DNA of 64,000 nucleotides from NCBI GenBank assembly GCA_013399115.1, contig VXAA01007258.1, positions 134,035 to 198,034 of the forward strand. The letters are read 5' to 3'. Shown here in pieces: positions 1 through 13,464 of the stretch (within the stretch, counting starts at the first letter, position 1; each line of letters starts with the position of its first letter). The translations under genes were made by a program, and so were the position numbers. The notes below the pieces were generated by a model. It saw nothing but the letters and a program-made list of their open reading frames with translations. It made no database searches and was not told where the DNA came from. This DNA is from Anseranas semipalmata. Taxonomy: Eukaryota > Chordata > Aves > Anseriformes > Anseranatidae.

Positions 1-2328
1 CATATAAGTATGCATGCCTGTTCAGTAACAAAAACATTATTTGGTCATTTATACCTATATAGAGCAAGTATATATTGATGTAAAATTTTTCACCTTTGTG
101 TGGTAGTTCCATCTTCTTTTATTCCATTAAATCTTAGCTAATACTACATTTTTTTCTCTATTGTATATTGTTCTTCTATTGAATTTATTTGCTACTGTGA
201 TAGACAATAGACTCTTCCAAGATTCTGTCATTTGTCTACAATTTCTAAACATTGTCCTTCCAGCATGCTTTTTGCAATGAGTTAGTGCACTGCCAAATCC
301 TCCACAGCAAAGTTGGAGCACTCAGATATTTTTTCCCCTGTTTGTCCTTTTACTGAATGCCTGTTTATCCTGATCTCTGTGGAGGCACTGAAGTACCATT
401 TAATAGAGTGCTGTAACATGATAGTATGTTTTTTCCACACACACATAGGAGTGAGAAATAACTTCAGCTCAAGTCAATGAACCTATTGCTGGTTTATGTT
501 GCTGTAAAGAACAGATTCCCTTTTATTAGTGTGACAACTGCAACACTGGAAAGAAGCTGTAGAATCAGCATGAAGAGAACCAAGACACAGTAGATTTTAA
601 GAAATTCTTCCCTGCATGGTTGATAGTGTATGAGTAGTGGTCTAGTGGTACGCATGGAAGCTGACTAAACAGAAGGGAGGATGTAAGGAGTTACTGCCAT
701 ATGTGAGATGCTTGAATTGTTTCAACATTTAGCACCAGGGGAAAAAAAATATTCCTAAAATGTTGATTTAGCACCAGACGAGACATACTTGGCTCCATTA
801 CTAGTCATTCAACTACTCTTCATAATCCTGAAACAGTTATCTGAAGGGCTTATAATATATTGAGATCATAACTTTGGCACTCTTAAAACAAACTGAAAAG
901 GAAGAAAGGAATAATAGCAGAGGAAATTGTCCAAGGAAATTGGCTCTCATAGAGCAAGAAGGATTCGTTACTCAGAAGCTCAGATCCTGGTAATACATCC
1001 GACTGCTTTGAGTTGCTCTAGTGACACCAGGCAAGTAGGAAACTGGCTCAAATGCCCGGTTTAAAACAATCCCTGGAAACACAGCTGCCTCGGTGCTGTC
1101 TTCCAAGTACAAAGGGTAGAGTGGTGGCAAAGCTTTTTCTTTGCTTTCCTTAGAAAAGCTGTGCTTATGTCAGAGGCTGTTAGCAATTCCGTCCTGCATA
1201 CCTGAAATGAAATGCAAGTTCCATGCAACTTCCCTAAATGAGGTTTAACAGTCTGGACAAGAGCTTTCATAGGTAGCTTATGCTGCTTGCTGTAGTAATA
1301 CTTACTGGTAATTGTCTATGACAAATGAATCCTCAAACACTGTCTATTCCAAAACTAGCTCTACCTTCCTATGTCCTGACCAAGTGTTGCCACATTGTGT
1401 AGTTACATCAAGATGAATTAGGTCCAGACTAAATTTTGTGTATATTCAGGAAGGATGTAATTACCAAAATTCTGTTAATGGGTGAAACAAGTAATCTGGC
1501 ATGCCTTTATCTGACATTAAGGAATCTATGTAGCTAGGGCTCTCTTTAAAAATGAGGACAGAATTAAAAAATGCCTGGTTTACCTGTAGCATCTGTGACA
1601 GTTTTTAACATGTGATTCACCAACCTGAAGCCAATTTTTTCTTCCACTTTCATTCTGGGCAAGCTGTAACAGTAATGGCACTGACTCTAAACTGTCTATG
1701 CCTGGCAGCATCCTAGTTGAAGTCCCAGGCAAGTGTGGATTCTCAGGAATAGCTGTGCCATTAAACATGCTGGGAACATCAAGCACAGGTTGTGTCCTAT
1801 TTCCAACATTAGAAATTGCAGCACAGCAAAAGAACAAGAAAGTTATATAATTTCTTTCAGTATGAGCAGAACTTCTGAAATATGTACACAGAGCATGTAT
1901 TTTGTTTGATAACATCACTTAGGACACCATCTCAAAGTCCAAGCCACTGCCATGTCATTCCAATTTCTCATGTATTTCTTTCTGTGTCTACATAATACAA
2001 AACAGTAAAGTCTAATCTCCTACCACTCACTGCAGTAGGCAGTTCATGAGTTACAGTAAGTCTCATAAATGTCAAGCATAATGAAAATAAGGGAAACACA
2101 CTGGAGAAAGTTGTTCCTGTTCATTCCACTCATAGAAACAACATGCACCATCCTCTTGCTCATCAGTCATGGTGCAGTGTAAAGGTTCTCATTCTGTTTT
2201 CTCTGGCGCTCTTATAGCAACAGAGACCTACTGTCCTTTCAAATAATGCCTTTTGCGGAAATAGCCATCCTGATAATCAGAGAAAATTCAGCTTCCACCT
2301 TTTACAGATTTCTGCTGTAAATTTCAGA
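1..2328. other. Unique AT-rich DNA, no gene seen
   Basis: Open frames in this stretch are short, lie on both strands and overlap each other, and none resembles a known protein. I see no tRNA, no LINE or SINE similarity and no satellite. It looks like ordinary intergenic or intronic vertebrate sequence. A short exon or a conserved noncoding element cannot be excluded from one sequence alone. Confidence 0.6.
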
Positions 2329-2346
2329 TTTTTTTTTTTTTTTTTT
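2329..2346. repeat. Poly-T tract (18 T)
   Basis: An uninterrupted run of 18 T. There is no recognisable retroposon body on either side, so it is called only as a homopolymer and not as the tail of an inverted retroposed copy. Confidence 0.9.
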
Positions 2347-5300
2347 GTAGTGAAACCAAATACCTAAAAACTGAAAAGTCCAATTTGTGTCTCCTACCAC
2401 TTAGCAGTATTTGTTTGCTCCATAGGCCAGGCTCTCAAGATGATTACTTTCTTTGTGGATTGCCTTAGAAATATTAGAGAGTTTCTTATAGCAATGGATG
2501 CTTATTCTTCTAATTATACAGTAAAACTTTTGTCCCTGAAAATAATAATAATAATGCCATTGACATTTAAGTTCTTATTTCTTCTCTTTGAAAGAAACGT
2601 GATCTCAACCAGCTTCCCAGAATGAACTATATATCTACATTTTAGATAATACCTTTGAGATTCAAAAGAATTGAAAAAATTGAAAAAAGTTTGTTTCTCC
2701 AGCAGAGGCAAGCTTGAAGAAATGAGGACAAAGACAGTATTTTGTTTGGAAGACTGCCATTCATACAGATGTAAATCTGCCCTCCGCAAACTCTTACAGA
2801 CTTTTGGTGTAATGTCAAAGATCTGTGGATATGAGTTTGGCTATAAGTGTTAAGTTTTGTGTGTTACATGATGGTCACCTCAAAAGTAGTGTGTAATTTC
2901 TGATACCCACTCATGTAGTCTACTTTATGTATAGAAGAGAGTTCACAGGTTAAATCTGGATAGATGGGAGTATCACAAAATTTTAGTTAGGCTTCTTTTC
3001 CTTACCTATTTTTAAAATGTGTTTCTCTTATTACAGCAAGTCTGGCTTTCAAGGCAGCAGTGAGAGACAAAGATACAGAAGACATAGGTTTTGAAAATAC
3101 ATTATTATATGTATATGAAATACATGAGTGAAAAAGAAACTAGCTTATGATTTTGAGCTTATGTTTCAGATCTGGAAGCAGGTTCTGTGTCTCACTGGAA
3201 GATGAGAACCACTGTTATCTCTTGTCACATACCCTTCATTTCTAGCCAGGCTGTGTTGTGAAAGAATGAAATTCAAACCTGTCAGGGCTCCAGTGCTAAT
3301 TATTGCCCATCTTTGGTCACAGGCCAGTGTAATTTTATAGGGAAAGTCCTCGTTTATGAAGATGAAAGGAAACATTTTGGCAATTTTTATTTTTAAAACT
3401 GTAGTTACTGGCAGCACTCTAAAGTCTGGAATATGATGGGTATTATGAGTAATCCCAGGATTGATGGATTGCTGAGCAGCATGAAAGTGAGACAGTTGAA
3501 GCTCTGTGGTAACTGCAGTTTACTGAACAAAGCTCTGTGTGCATGTGGTCTGAATAGCACATTAATGATAACTGGCTTGGAAGGCGTTTAGCAATATCCT
3601 TCAATGCACAGGGACTTCCTTATGGAGAACATCATTCCCTGAAGCACTTGTGTGCATGCAGGTCTTTAGCAAATATGTTTGGGCCCCTTGAACTGTGAAA
3701 ATATAACAATTCTGTGGACAGCCTGGTTCTTCTGGTGGGGCTTTAGAATAGCCTGATGCTTTGTTGTGTCGCCTTTCTGAAGGCTTGGGTTGTGAAGTCA
3801 GATATAGTCTATGGAGATCAGAAGCACAGCTCCTGTTTCTGTGTACTGCTTGTAAATTGGAAATATACCATTATGTGAGCAGAGAGAGGTAATTTTGAAG
3901 CATATATAGTTTAATAGTATTTTTTAAAAGTGCTGAAAATCAATTCGTGGCTAGGAGTCAACAGGGAATAAAAGATTTGTGACTTGTGAAGATAAAAAGT
4001 GGTGGAGAAATTTGATTCTGTAAATATCTCAGCTGAATAGAAGACTCGTTCAGGGGCAGGTGTCAGATATCTAAAAAATAAACTACATAGGGTAAGTTAT
4101 TTCCTCTTCTTTGTATCCCTTATTAGAAGAAAATAAAAATAACACACAAACGTCTACAATAGTTAGAGTCAGGAGATGCAGTGCTAACAAAATAAGTAGT
4201 CTGAACTTTCTATTCAATGTTATCACATTGTAGCACATATACAACGTACTACACAATATGCCAAAGATCATTATGTTGTCTGCTGCCCAAATTGTGCATC
4301 TGAGGAGGATGGAAGGAAAAGCAGTCGTGTCACTGGGAATTTCTAATCTGATAATGGTTTATGCGGCATTAACAGAGTTCTTCCCAGAGGATCCTATGAC
4401 CTTACTAGCTGGCTTTGTAAGTCTATGAGTTATTCTAGAAACAAAACACTGCTGGTTGTGGGAGAAGGTTTGCAAAGAACAGAAGTTTTGAACAAGAAAA
4501 GGTAGAATTTGGTTTTGGAACTGAAGGGGAAATTTTGGAAAGTAGAATGCAATTACTGTAATCAAATAGCCGAGCACAAAAAGCCATGTGCTTTCAACAT
4601 TATAGGCTTTTGTTTTAACCTGAAGCAGAAAAAGAGGAGGTAGGGGTAGAAGGTCCAGCCTTTAAAAAGAAACACTGCATATGTCTGTACAGCATGCCAC
4701 CCTTAATGTTCAAAATGCAGCTGTTTTTTAAAGAAATTATTTTGTAGAAGGTTAGGTGCAAAAATATTACAAAGACAAGCATATAGTATATTTACTCAAT
4801 GTGTATCAGATAAAACCATACAAATAATATGAAGGAATGGTTTATTTAGTGTTTTCTTTCCTTTTGAGACCTGGGTGATAAAAGAATCCTAAACATCATG
4901 CGGAATATTATGGGACATGCAGTCCCATATGCAAGAACATGCAGTCCCAATCCTTGCTTCCCGTTTATTGAAGTGAGACCCTCCCACACACATTTTTGTT
5001 GTTGTTGTTGCTACTAAAATTAAGCAAGTTCCAACCTAGAGAAGGGAGAATTAAGCCAATTTGTCTTGAACTGAACGGTCCTTTTACAAAAATGGTGATG
5101 ACTGGAAAAACATACTTACAAAAAAGGCTGAGAAGATTGAAACACAGGAACATTTAATGCAGAAGGTGAAGTTTGGTAACAATATATTGGAGGATTAGAT
5201 TAGGGTTCTTTTGCTACAGATGCAATGATCAGTCAGGACAAAGGAAAATCAGTTTCCTTCTTGTTTGTCTAAAATCTGCTCCTTTTTAAGGCTGTCATTA

Positions 5301-5834
5301 TAGCTTCAGATAATGGGGCAGTTGTTTTGAAGATCTGTAAAAAGTTTTAACAGCCATATGCACTCAAATTCAACATTGTTACAGAATGCTTTCATGAGGG
5401 ATGAAGAGTCTGAGGAATAAGAAAGAAATTATAGGTCTTTAGGTGGTCAAGGTAAAAAGACTAATGGCATTTAGCTTGATAGTTTAGATATTTGAAAGTA
5501 GAGGACAGATCAGCTTCTAGTGTTGTAATAGAAGCATTTAGAGATTACTGCTGAGAAAGGAACTTATCCTGGCCCAAAGCAATAGAATTAGCAACTCTCG
5601 TGGAAGCAGCAGTGAATAACATGTGAGATTTGCAAGAAGAAAGCAGCAGCAATCCAACCAACTGGAGAATGCAAAACCAGATGAAAGGAATCAAGATCAG
5701 GAAAGCTACTTTTTTAGAGGAACTTATTTTGTGTTTGTCTGTGACTTTAAACTGGTCCAGTACTATACCTGCACTCACCTGAAAAAACAAGGTTAGTTAT
5801 CAAATTCCACCCCAAACACAGGAAGGGAGTCCCC
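2347..5834. other. Unique AT-rich DNA with minor repeats
   Basis: No gene is supported. Small features are a (TTG)5 run at 4996-5010 and a 13-bp direct repeat (acatgcagtccca) at 4915-4927 and 4937-4949, period 22. The open frames are under 95 codons and unrecognised. Confidence 0.6.
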
Positions 5835-5873
5835 AAAACACACAGACACACACACAAACAAACAAACAAAAAA
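5835..5873. repeat. CA-rich then AAAC simple repeat
   Basis: A short (CA)n stretch with one interruption passes directly into four AAAC-type units and an A run. It is a compound microsatellite. A 13-bp-arm inverted repeat follows 24 bp downstream. Confidence 0.85.
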
Positions 5874-5897
5874 TGGAAAATAAATCAGCTATTTTAA

Positions 5898-5929
5898 TAT
5901 GTATATATATTTATTTATATATATACATA
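5898..5929. repeat. Perfect AT-rich inverted repeat
   Basis: The arms at 5898-5910 and 5917-5929 are exact reverse complements (13 bp, tatgtatatatat and its complement) around a 6-base TTATTT loop. It could extrude as a small cruciform. Because the arms are mostly alternating TA, it can arise easily from a TA microsatellite, so no function is claimed. Confidence 0.8.
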
Positions 5930-8528
5930 GAAATATTCTGCACAAACTGCTGTGCTCTAGGCCTGCTTTTGTACTGGCCTCTCCCTAGCACCTGCTAAAA
6001 GCACGTTTGACTTTCCTAGATCAGGGGGAGCTGCAGCAAAGTCTCCAGGTACTCAAGGCCAAGGGCAGCTGACCAACCTTGACAGAAGCTGCTAGAGCTT
6101 CCTCTTGCCCATACGCTTGTGGATCCCCTTAACTTGTCCTTACCTAACGGTAGGAGGCACCCTCATTTCTCAGAGGGTTCCCCGGAGCCCTCCGGTGATG
6201 CTGGACCTTGTGCCCAGAAGATCTCAAAGCAGAGCCCAGAGACTACCGAGCAAACCGCTGTGTCTGTTGGCTGCCTCTGTTTGCTGCGTTCTCATGCTTT
6301 ATGCATTCTCACAAAATGAAACGTGCCTCTGATCTGAGTGCATCAACAAAAGGTTACTAAAATCAGAACTGGACTTCTCAAATTATACCCTAGTGAAAGG
6401 CCAGCCTTCTGGTAAGTCCTTGGACATAACCACAGTCCTTAACAAGAAGTGACTTGGGTGAGTAAGGACTACAGTTTGTGTCGAGGTTGAGGTCCAGCCA
6501 AATCCTGAAAACACAAGCAGTTCTCTGTGCTCCTTGAATAAAGATTGAGAGTTGAGGGTATTATGTCACCTACATAGTTTCCTGAATAAGCGATGCTTTT
6601 ACTGCCCTTGGGTAAATCAGACAAAAATACCTGTGGTACCAAAGATTAATTTCACCCTCCAGTGCAGGGTTGAAATTAAGTTAAATGCAGTGACTTGTAA
6701 GTCCTGTCAGCGCAAGGGGCTGGAGAAGGACAGGAAGACATTCACCTCTCTAAACCACCAAAAGGGCTACTTGAAATATAACAGTTTGCCATGTGAAATT
6801 TTGTTGCCACCTGGAAGTTTCTAGACAGCTATGGAAAATCTGTTGAAGGTTGTCTTTCAACACTGTGTTAGTGAGAATTGACAATGTTCCCAGAAGAAGC
6901 GCAGGTGATGTTGAACAGCTGTCTGCACTAGTAAAGGTATTTCTAAGATCGGAGACAGTGGGACTTACAGAAAAATCCCTATTTATGAAACGGTGTGAAT
7001 GCCACAACAGACAGAGAACTTGCCCTGCAGGAGAGGTCACAGTGACTAAACGTACGTCAGCCCCCTCTTATCTTATTAAGCAATGAGTATACTAAAGTAT
7101 ATTAAATCATGATTACACAAATGAATAGGCCTTTTTATCAGTCTTTTAGAATGACACTGATGAGTTCTGAAGAAAAATAAGACAGGGTTTTCCAGGAGTC
7201 CTTAACAGTGGCTTAAGGTTCTAAAATCTATGGTTGCTTCAACCTAGCCAAAGAATTCATCTTGTCACACAAAGTTTCAACGTATGGCGTGGGAAAATTT
7301 TGTCATATACCATGAGAAATTTTGGAGAGGAGTCAAATGGATGCGTCTTATGACTAACAATTTCTTGGAGCAAGATTACACCCAGCTGATGCAAAAAAAT
7401 GAAAAATATTCTATCAAACACTGAGTGAAAACCTTTGCCTTGTATAATAGGTAAGAATGTAAGTTATGTTGTTGGGTGATGTTTTTAAACACAGGCAATT
7501 ATGAAAAATACAGTTTAGTATCAGTGTTTCAGTGCAGCTGCACTCTGTTTGTTGGCAGTACAAGAATAATTAAGTATATATATATCATGTTATTTCCGGG
7601 AGAAAGTTTCTCTCATGAAATGCTTTGACCTGTTTGTAGTAAAGCTCTTTCAGATAGAGAGATGGATTCAATAGGATTCTAAATATGAGACAAGACTGTA
7701 TATACAGAAGTATACATGGAGTAGAGAATCTCTGCATGAAACTTTGACAAAATCTTTGCTGAATGGCATAAGAATCAGCCTGATATTTTCTGCACAAAAT
7801 CTTTCGCTCAGAGGTATGACTAAAAATGGAGGACGACCTGCCAAAAGTAGGACAAGAAGTACACCATTGAGAAACCTGGCAACCTAGCAAGCCGCTAGAC
7901 TTGTTAGTCGTATGAGCTCAATGCATAGGCTTATTGGTTGCTGGGAAAAAGGTTGACAGAATTGATTTTAATCCTTTGAGAAAAGAAGGAGCTAAAAGAG
8001 CTTGTTTTTTAAAAATCAAAACCATATTTAATATGTGAAAGATAGAGCGTTGAGCCTGAAGACCGTCCCAGAAGTACCAATATCCTTCCACGTACTTACC
8101 TTGATTTTAAGAACTGTCTCAATGCAAAGTGAAATCCATTTCCTCTTGGCCAGTCGAGTCATAAGATCACACCAAAGAGTGTAAATCCAGAGTTGGCCTG
8201 AGTGGAGATATGACAGTCTGAGGGGTTAGAGCTGAGGGAGGATGGGAGGAAAGTCAGAACAGAAAGCAGTTACAAAATGTCTACTACGAAACCAGGGGGA
8301 GGCAGTTTTTGCCTTACTGCTGCTGCAGAGAGTCACTGCTTCTTTCCTTGTAGGTTTAACTCATTTGTAATTCTTAAGTTATTCAGTAAAAATTTCATTT
8401 AAAATTTGAAAATTAAGAGAGAGAGATGTGTAAATCAACATGGAGTTAAATATGTTCTCACAGCATCACGGGATGGAGCCTGTGTGGCCACCACCTGCTT
8501 ATTTCCTGTTTATTTCAGCAGGAGGGTT
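5930..8528. other. Unique DNA, slightly GC-richer near 6.0-6.3 kb
   Basis: No gene is supported. Around 6000-6340 the base composition rises and two overlapping frames of 66-75 codons are open, but they have no recognisable domain and do not extend. The rest holds only short unrecognised frames. Confidence 0.55.
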
Positions 8529-8567
8529 GGTTTTTTTTGTTTGTTTATTTGTTTTGTTTTGTTTTTC
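8529..8567. repeat. T-rich TTTG/TTTTG simple repeat
   Basis: A run of T followed by irregular TTTG and TTTTG units. It causes the phenylalanine- and valine-rich look of the short frames that cross it, so those frames are not evidence of a protein. Confidence 0.85.
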
Positions 8568-9922
8568 TGTGCTGTTTATGGTACAATTAAAACAGAACAT
8601 GTCCCCTGCAAGTTTGACAGTACAGTTTATTTTAGTTGAAATGATTGATCCATTCGCACAAATGTGATTTTATGTTTTATATGTATCAGTACTGTTGATT
8701 CTGGCTTGTATTGATTAAAACTTTTTTTCATTACGTGGACCCTGATCCTTTTTCATGCTTATCACATGGAAAAATATCTTAGTCTTGCTCACTTCTTTGG
8801 GATTAAGTTTATCATCAGATTTGAGGTCAAGCAACATTTTTCCCCCTTGAATGAAGCTGGCAGGGCTTTCTGTTAGTGTCATTGTTATTTTTGACTGTAA
8901 TATGAGGACCAGTCTTCTCCTAGGATCACTGTGGAGTTTTGTATAACAAGTTCCCTGTTATTTCAAGAACCTCAGATATTGTTCATGAGGCCTATGATCT
9001 TGTTACATATTGCTCTTATAAGTTTGCTGTGGAGTGGTGAGAAATAATTTCTACAGAGTATGATAAAAAGCAGCTGTTCTTCAGACCCTGCTGAATTAAA
9101 CAGTTATTACACAGTCCTTTGTCGTTGAGGAGTATTAGATTTGATGATCAAGGCATTTACTTCCAGCATTCATTTCTTATATGCAAGATTAATTTTGATA
9201 GGAAACTTTGTGGAGCAAGGTACTACTCAGTATAAATAGAAGTGGCATTATAATGCCTCAGTATTTTCAGATGCATGGGATAAATGGGTACCTGGATGTA
9301 AAGGCACATTTTCTTATGGATGTGATGTACATTTCTCATGTTCTATTGAAATGTCAGCTTCCCACAGCAGAAAGCATTTTTTGATATTCTAAAGAGAAAA
9401 TAAAAATCTTAGGTATTTAATTTGTGATAACCCCTATGCCGGAATGGTTTGAGAATGAAATACCACCTGACTAGTCAAGGTCCTTGGGGAAGATTTCTAT
9501 AGATTTCACCGTACTCTAAGACTGTCTCAGTTGACTAGTGCCTTCCATGGTGGATCTAATTGTGCGCTTATTTGTTCAGACTATTATTCAACAATGAAGA
9601 TAGCCTAAAATTAATTAGAGTATTGTTAGCTGATTAGAAAGGATGGATAAATGTGCATTATTCCTGTGCTGACAAAATGGTACCTATCCAACTATCCTCT
9701 GTTTGAATGGTGACAATGCAATCAAGTGGCCCTTAGTTACTGTACGTTTTAAATAAAGTGCACTTATCTGTTACTTGCCCTTTGTTACTGACTTCTCCCT
9801 ATTGCCTCACCCTTTACTCTGTGTTTAGCTTAAAGATGAAAATTTCCCAGTAAGAGTACCTTAATCTTAGCTGGCTATTGAGAAGACATGAGTGGCTTGT
9901 GAATCAGGAATGCAATTGTATT
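8568..9922. other. Unique AT-rich DNA, nothing recognised
   Basis: I see no gene, RNA gene or repeat family here. No frame is longer than about 60 codons. Confidence 0.6.
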
Positions 9923-9958
9923 AAAAACAAACAAACAAACAAACAAAAAAAAAAACAA
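9923..9958. repeat. AAAC microsatellite with A run
   Basis: About five AAAC units followed by eleven A. Similar AAAC-type tracts recur at 30056, 46637 and 59477, and on the opposite strand as TTTG at 15925. No common retroposon body flanks them. Confidence 0.85.
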
Positions 9959-11320
9959 GCAGTTTTGAGACTGTGATGTGAAGACCATTAAAATCAATGG
10001 AAAATACTTCCCTGAAACTGACTGTAGTTTGCATTAGAATCTGTAATGATTTTTCTATCCAGAAACTTAATCAAACACTTTTTTTTTTTCTCCAAATTTT
10101 TAATGACCATATAGTTAGGGTATTCCTTCCTGCAACTTCTTGATAAAATTAGTCCCCAGCTTTCTGAGTATGTCCACTAGAAGTAATGTATTATCTAATG
10201 GTACCATGATTCCTACCCAATCCTTTTTGTGCATCAAGATACATCGGACCACTTCCATGTTAACAGGGTGGGAGGAAGAGACTTGCTGCAAGTCCTTGGT
10301 GTGGCTGGGAGCCACAAAGCATGTCCATACTCATTTCTGACATAAGGATCCGCAATGAATCTCCGTTACCACCTTGCAAATTTCAGGACCAAATCAGAGA
10401 GTTCTGGGCACTTCATGCTGCTGTCTGGCTTCTTTCCCTGGCAAGAAAATTCAGTTGTAAGCCATGGTAGCATTAGTGGACTAGCTTAAATTGTTTACTC
10501 CCTCACCGTGCATGCACATAATGAGCACACATTTATGAGAGCAAAGCCAAGAAGCTAGAAGTAATGCATCTCCAATCAGCATTTACTTCCAGTGGATTTT
10601 CTGGTGAATTATCTACCAGTTTTCCATGGAACAATGCCACCAAGAGTGGCTGTTGCCTGGCTTGATTTCCTCCTGACTAGACATATCCCCTGAAATTATG
10701 TGAAGCCCTGAACCACGCTGTGTTCTTCCAAAAGAGAGTCCACAATCTCAGAGGGAAGAGGATTATGATGATGTGAAGGCTCCAGTCTTCATCTGTGCTT
10801 GCTGGATACGTCTGACAAGGATTATCACCAACTGACCTCCCTCATGCTGAGCAGCTGCAGGAATGATGTCACCCATATTTTGTAAAGCAAAAGATGAGTC
10901 AGTTTGTTCTTAGCTGTAAGACTTAATGCTGTTTATCTTCTGTTTATCTTCTGTTTCCTGAAGAATAGATGAGTAGACAGTAGGTTCTAGAAAGGCCATG
11001 AGCAAGCAAATTCATCTTTGTTTAGCTGAAAAAAATAATTGTCTTACAGCATTGGTGGTTTTCTTCCCCTTAGATCTCCAAATCTTGAAGAATTGCTAAG
11101 TTATGCCACCTTCTGTGTTTATAGTGGTAATGAAATGCTGTCATCACTTCAGTCTTGGTAACAACTGTATATGTTCTCTTTACTTGTTTTAAGTCTGTGT
11201 TTGACCAAAAGGGAGGAACAAGACACTGTATGTTATTATATATTTACTCTGTCCCTCACTCATTTTTTCATCTTTTGTAAAAATCGCCAGTGCTATAAAC
11301 TGCAAGTTCTTGAAAAATAT
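9959..11320. other. Unique DNA up to the assembly gap
   Basis: No gene is supported. Two frames of 66 codons overlap on opposite strands at 10115-10340 and neither is recognised. A small tandem duplication built on tgtttatcttc lies near 10929-10960. Confidence 0.55.
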
Positions 11321-12289
11321 NNNNNNNNNNNNNNNNNNNNNNNNNNNNNNNNNNNNNNNNNNNNNNNNNNNNNNNNNNNNNNNNNNNNNNNNNNNNNNNN
11401 NNNNNNNNNNNNNNNNNNNNNNNNNNNNNNNNNNNNNNNNNNNNNNNNNNNNNNNNNNNNNNNNNNNNNNNNNNNNNNNNNNNNNNNNNNNNNNNNNNNN
11501 NNNNNNNNNNNNNNNNNNNNNNNNNNNNNNNNNNNNNNNNNNNNNNNNNNNNNNNNNNNNNNNNNNNNNNNNNNNNNNNNNNNNNNNNNNNNNNNNNNNN
11601 NNNNNNNNNNNNNNNNNNNNNNNNNNNNNNNNNNNNNNNNNNNNNNNNNNNNNNNNNNNNNNNNNNNNNNNNNNNNNNNNNNNNNNNNNNNNNNNNNNNN
11701 NNNNNNNNNNNNNNNNNNNNNNNNNNNNNNNNNNNNNNNNNNNNNNNNNNNNNNNNNNNNNNNNNNNNNNNNNNNNNNNNNNNNNNNNNNNNNNNNNNNN
11801 NNNNNNNNNNNNNNNNNNNNNNNNNNNNNNNNNNNNNNNNNNNNNNNNNNNNNNNNNNNNNNNNNNNNNNNNNNNNNNNNNNNNNNNNNNNNNNNNNNNN
11901 NNNNNNNNNNNNNNNNNNNNNNNNNNNNNNNNNNNNNNNNNNNNNNNNNNNNNNNNNNNNNNNNNNNNNNNNNNNNNNNNNNNNNNNNNNNNNNNNNNNN
12001 NNNNNNNNNNNNNNNNNNNNNNNNNNNNNNNNNNNNNNNNNNNNNNNNNNNNNNNNNNNNNNNNNNNNNNNNNNNNNNNNNNNNNNNNNNNNNNNNNNNN
12101 NNNNNNNNNNNNNNNNNNNNNNNNNNNNNNNNNNNNNNNNNNNNNNNNNNNNNNNNNNNNNNNNNNNNNNNNNNNNNNNNNNNNNNNNNNNNNNNNNNNN
12201 NNNNNNNNNNNNNNNNNNNNNNNNNNNNNNNNNNNNNNNNNNNNNNNNNNNNNNNNNNNNNNNNNNNNNNNNNNNNNNNNNNNNNNNNN
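11321..12289. other. Assembly gap (969 N)
   Basis: Every base from 11321 to 12289 is N. The sequence restarts inside a homopolymer: nine A, a short spacer, ten A (12304-12313) and 30 T (12314-12343). Long open frames that seem to cross this region are artefacts of translating N. The true length and content of the gap are unknown. Confidence 0.99.
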
Positions 12290-12309
12290 AAAAAAAAAGG
12301 TGTAAAAAA

Positions 12310-12343
<34 letters not shown>
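12290..12343. repeat. A/T homopolymers at gap edge
   Basis: Two A runs and a T30 run abut the gap. A10 followed directly by T30 could form a hairpin. It is more likely to reflect unreliable sequence at a contig end than a biological feature. Confidence 0.75.
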
Positions 12344-13464
12344 CCCTCCTCTAAGCTATTAATACCAACAGTAATATCAAGATACTGCATCTTCTTCAGA
12401 AAACTATGCATTTCAGGCACTGGTGACCAAAATTCCCTTATTTAATGCTAATCTTCAACATTAATTTTCTGAATTTGTTGTCTCTGCCAAAATAACTATT
12501 GCACACAAAAGCATTTATTATTCTTATCTGTTGAAGTTGATTCCCAGAAAATAAAATTCCTTTGTGTTGGTGCCTGTTTACAAATACTGTACTTTTAATG
12601 GTGGGGTAATAGAGGGTAACACCAGAAATTTCGTGTAAACCTTAATAGATTGGACAGCTTATTTTAGAGAGATCCGTTACTGTGTTGAGAATGTGGGTTT
12701 CTCAAATCTCCTGTGTGCATCACCATCTGTTTCTAAAGAGTGATATACCTGTCTAGCCTCAAGCTATTTTGCCAGTGACTCAGGCAATCGGATGAAGCAT
12801 CCAACAGCTTGATAAAGATAGCACTGCTGTCTGCTTTAACCAGAGGAGCAATTTAAGCTTTCAAAACACAGGAAAGCATGAATTTGTGCATGGTAGCCAT
12901 ATAGTTACACCAGAGTGTTTTGCTGTATTGTGACATATGAGGCTTGAAAATGAGAACAGCTTTTGAGCTGTAAGTTCACTGGTCAGTGGTCTGGCAATGT
13001 CATTAGATACAGCAGGAAATATTTGGCTCGAAGGTCAAAAAATCTTTGTTTTCTATAAAGATTATTGATTAAATTCTTCTGTCCTAAATACTGACCAAAC
13101 AAAAAAGTGAGAAAGATTGTGAGAGAGAGAGAGATGCTATATTTTCTATGAGGCTGTTACAAAAGATTAAAAGAGAGTAAAACTTACCCCAGCACAGTGT
13201 GTAAAGGTCATTTCCTTTCCTTAAGACTTGGTCCTGAAAGACTGATCTTAGACCTTATGAGGTCTAAAGTTTTGTGGGTGAACTTCTGCATTAGCAGGTT
13301 TCCATACATGGGGCTAAATGCATTTAAATCCCTAGAAATGTCACTGAATTTGGTAAAGTATTCCAAATGAAATGAAAGCATTTGGCCTTGTTTAACTGTT
13401 GATGGAGTCACTGGTCTGTTTAAGTTCTCTCTATCATGTTATATGTGAGGTAGCAAAGGCAACA
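12344..13464. other. Unique AT-rich DNA with short GA run
   Basis: No gene is supported. A (GA)7 run lies at 13121-13134. A 67-codon minus-strand frame at 13208-13411 is unrecognised. Confidence 0.6.

Noticed and set aside
11171..12445. Open frames of 331-424 codons across the gap
   Set aside because: They exist only because N was translated as X. The real sequence at each end gives a few dozen codons.
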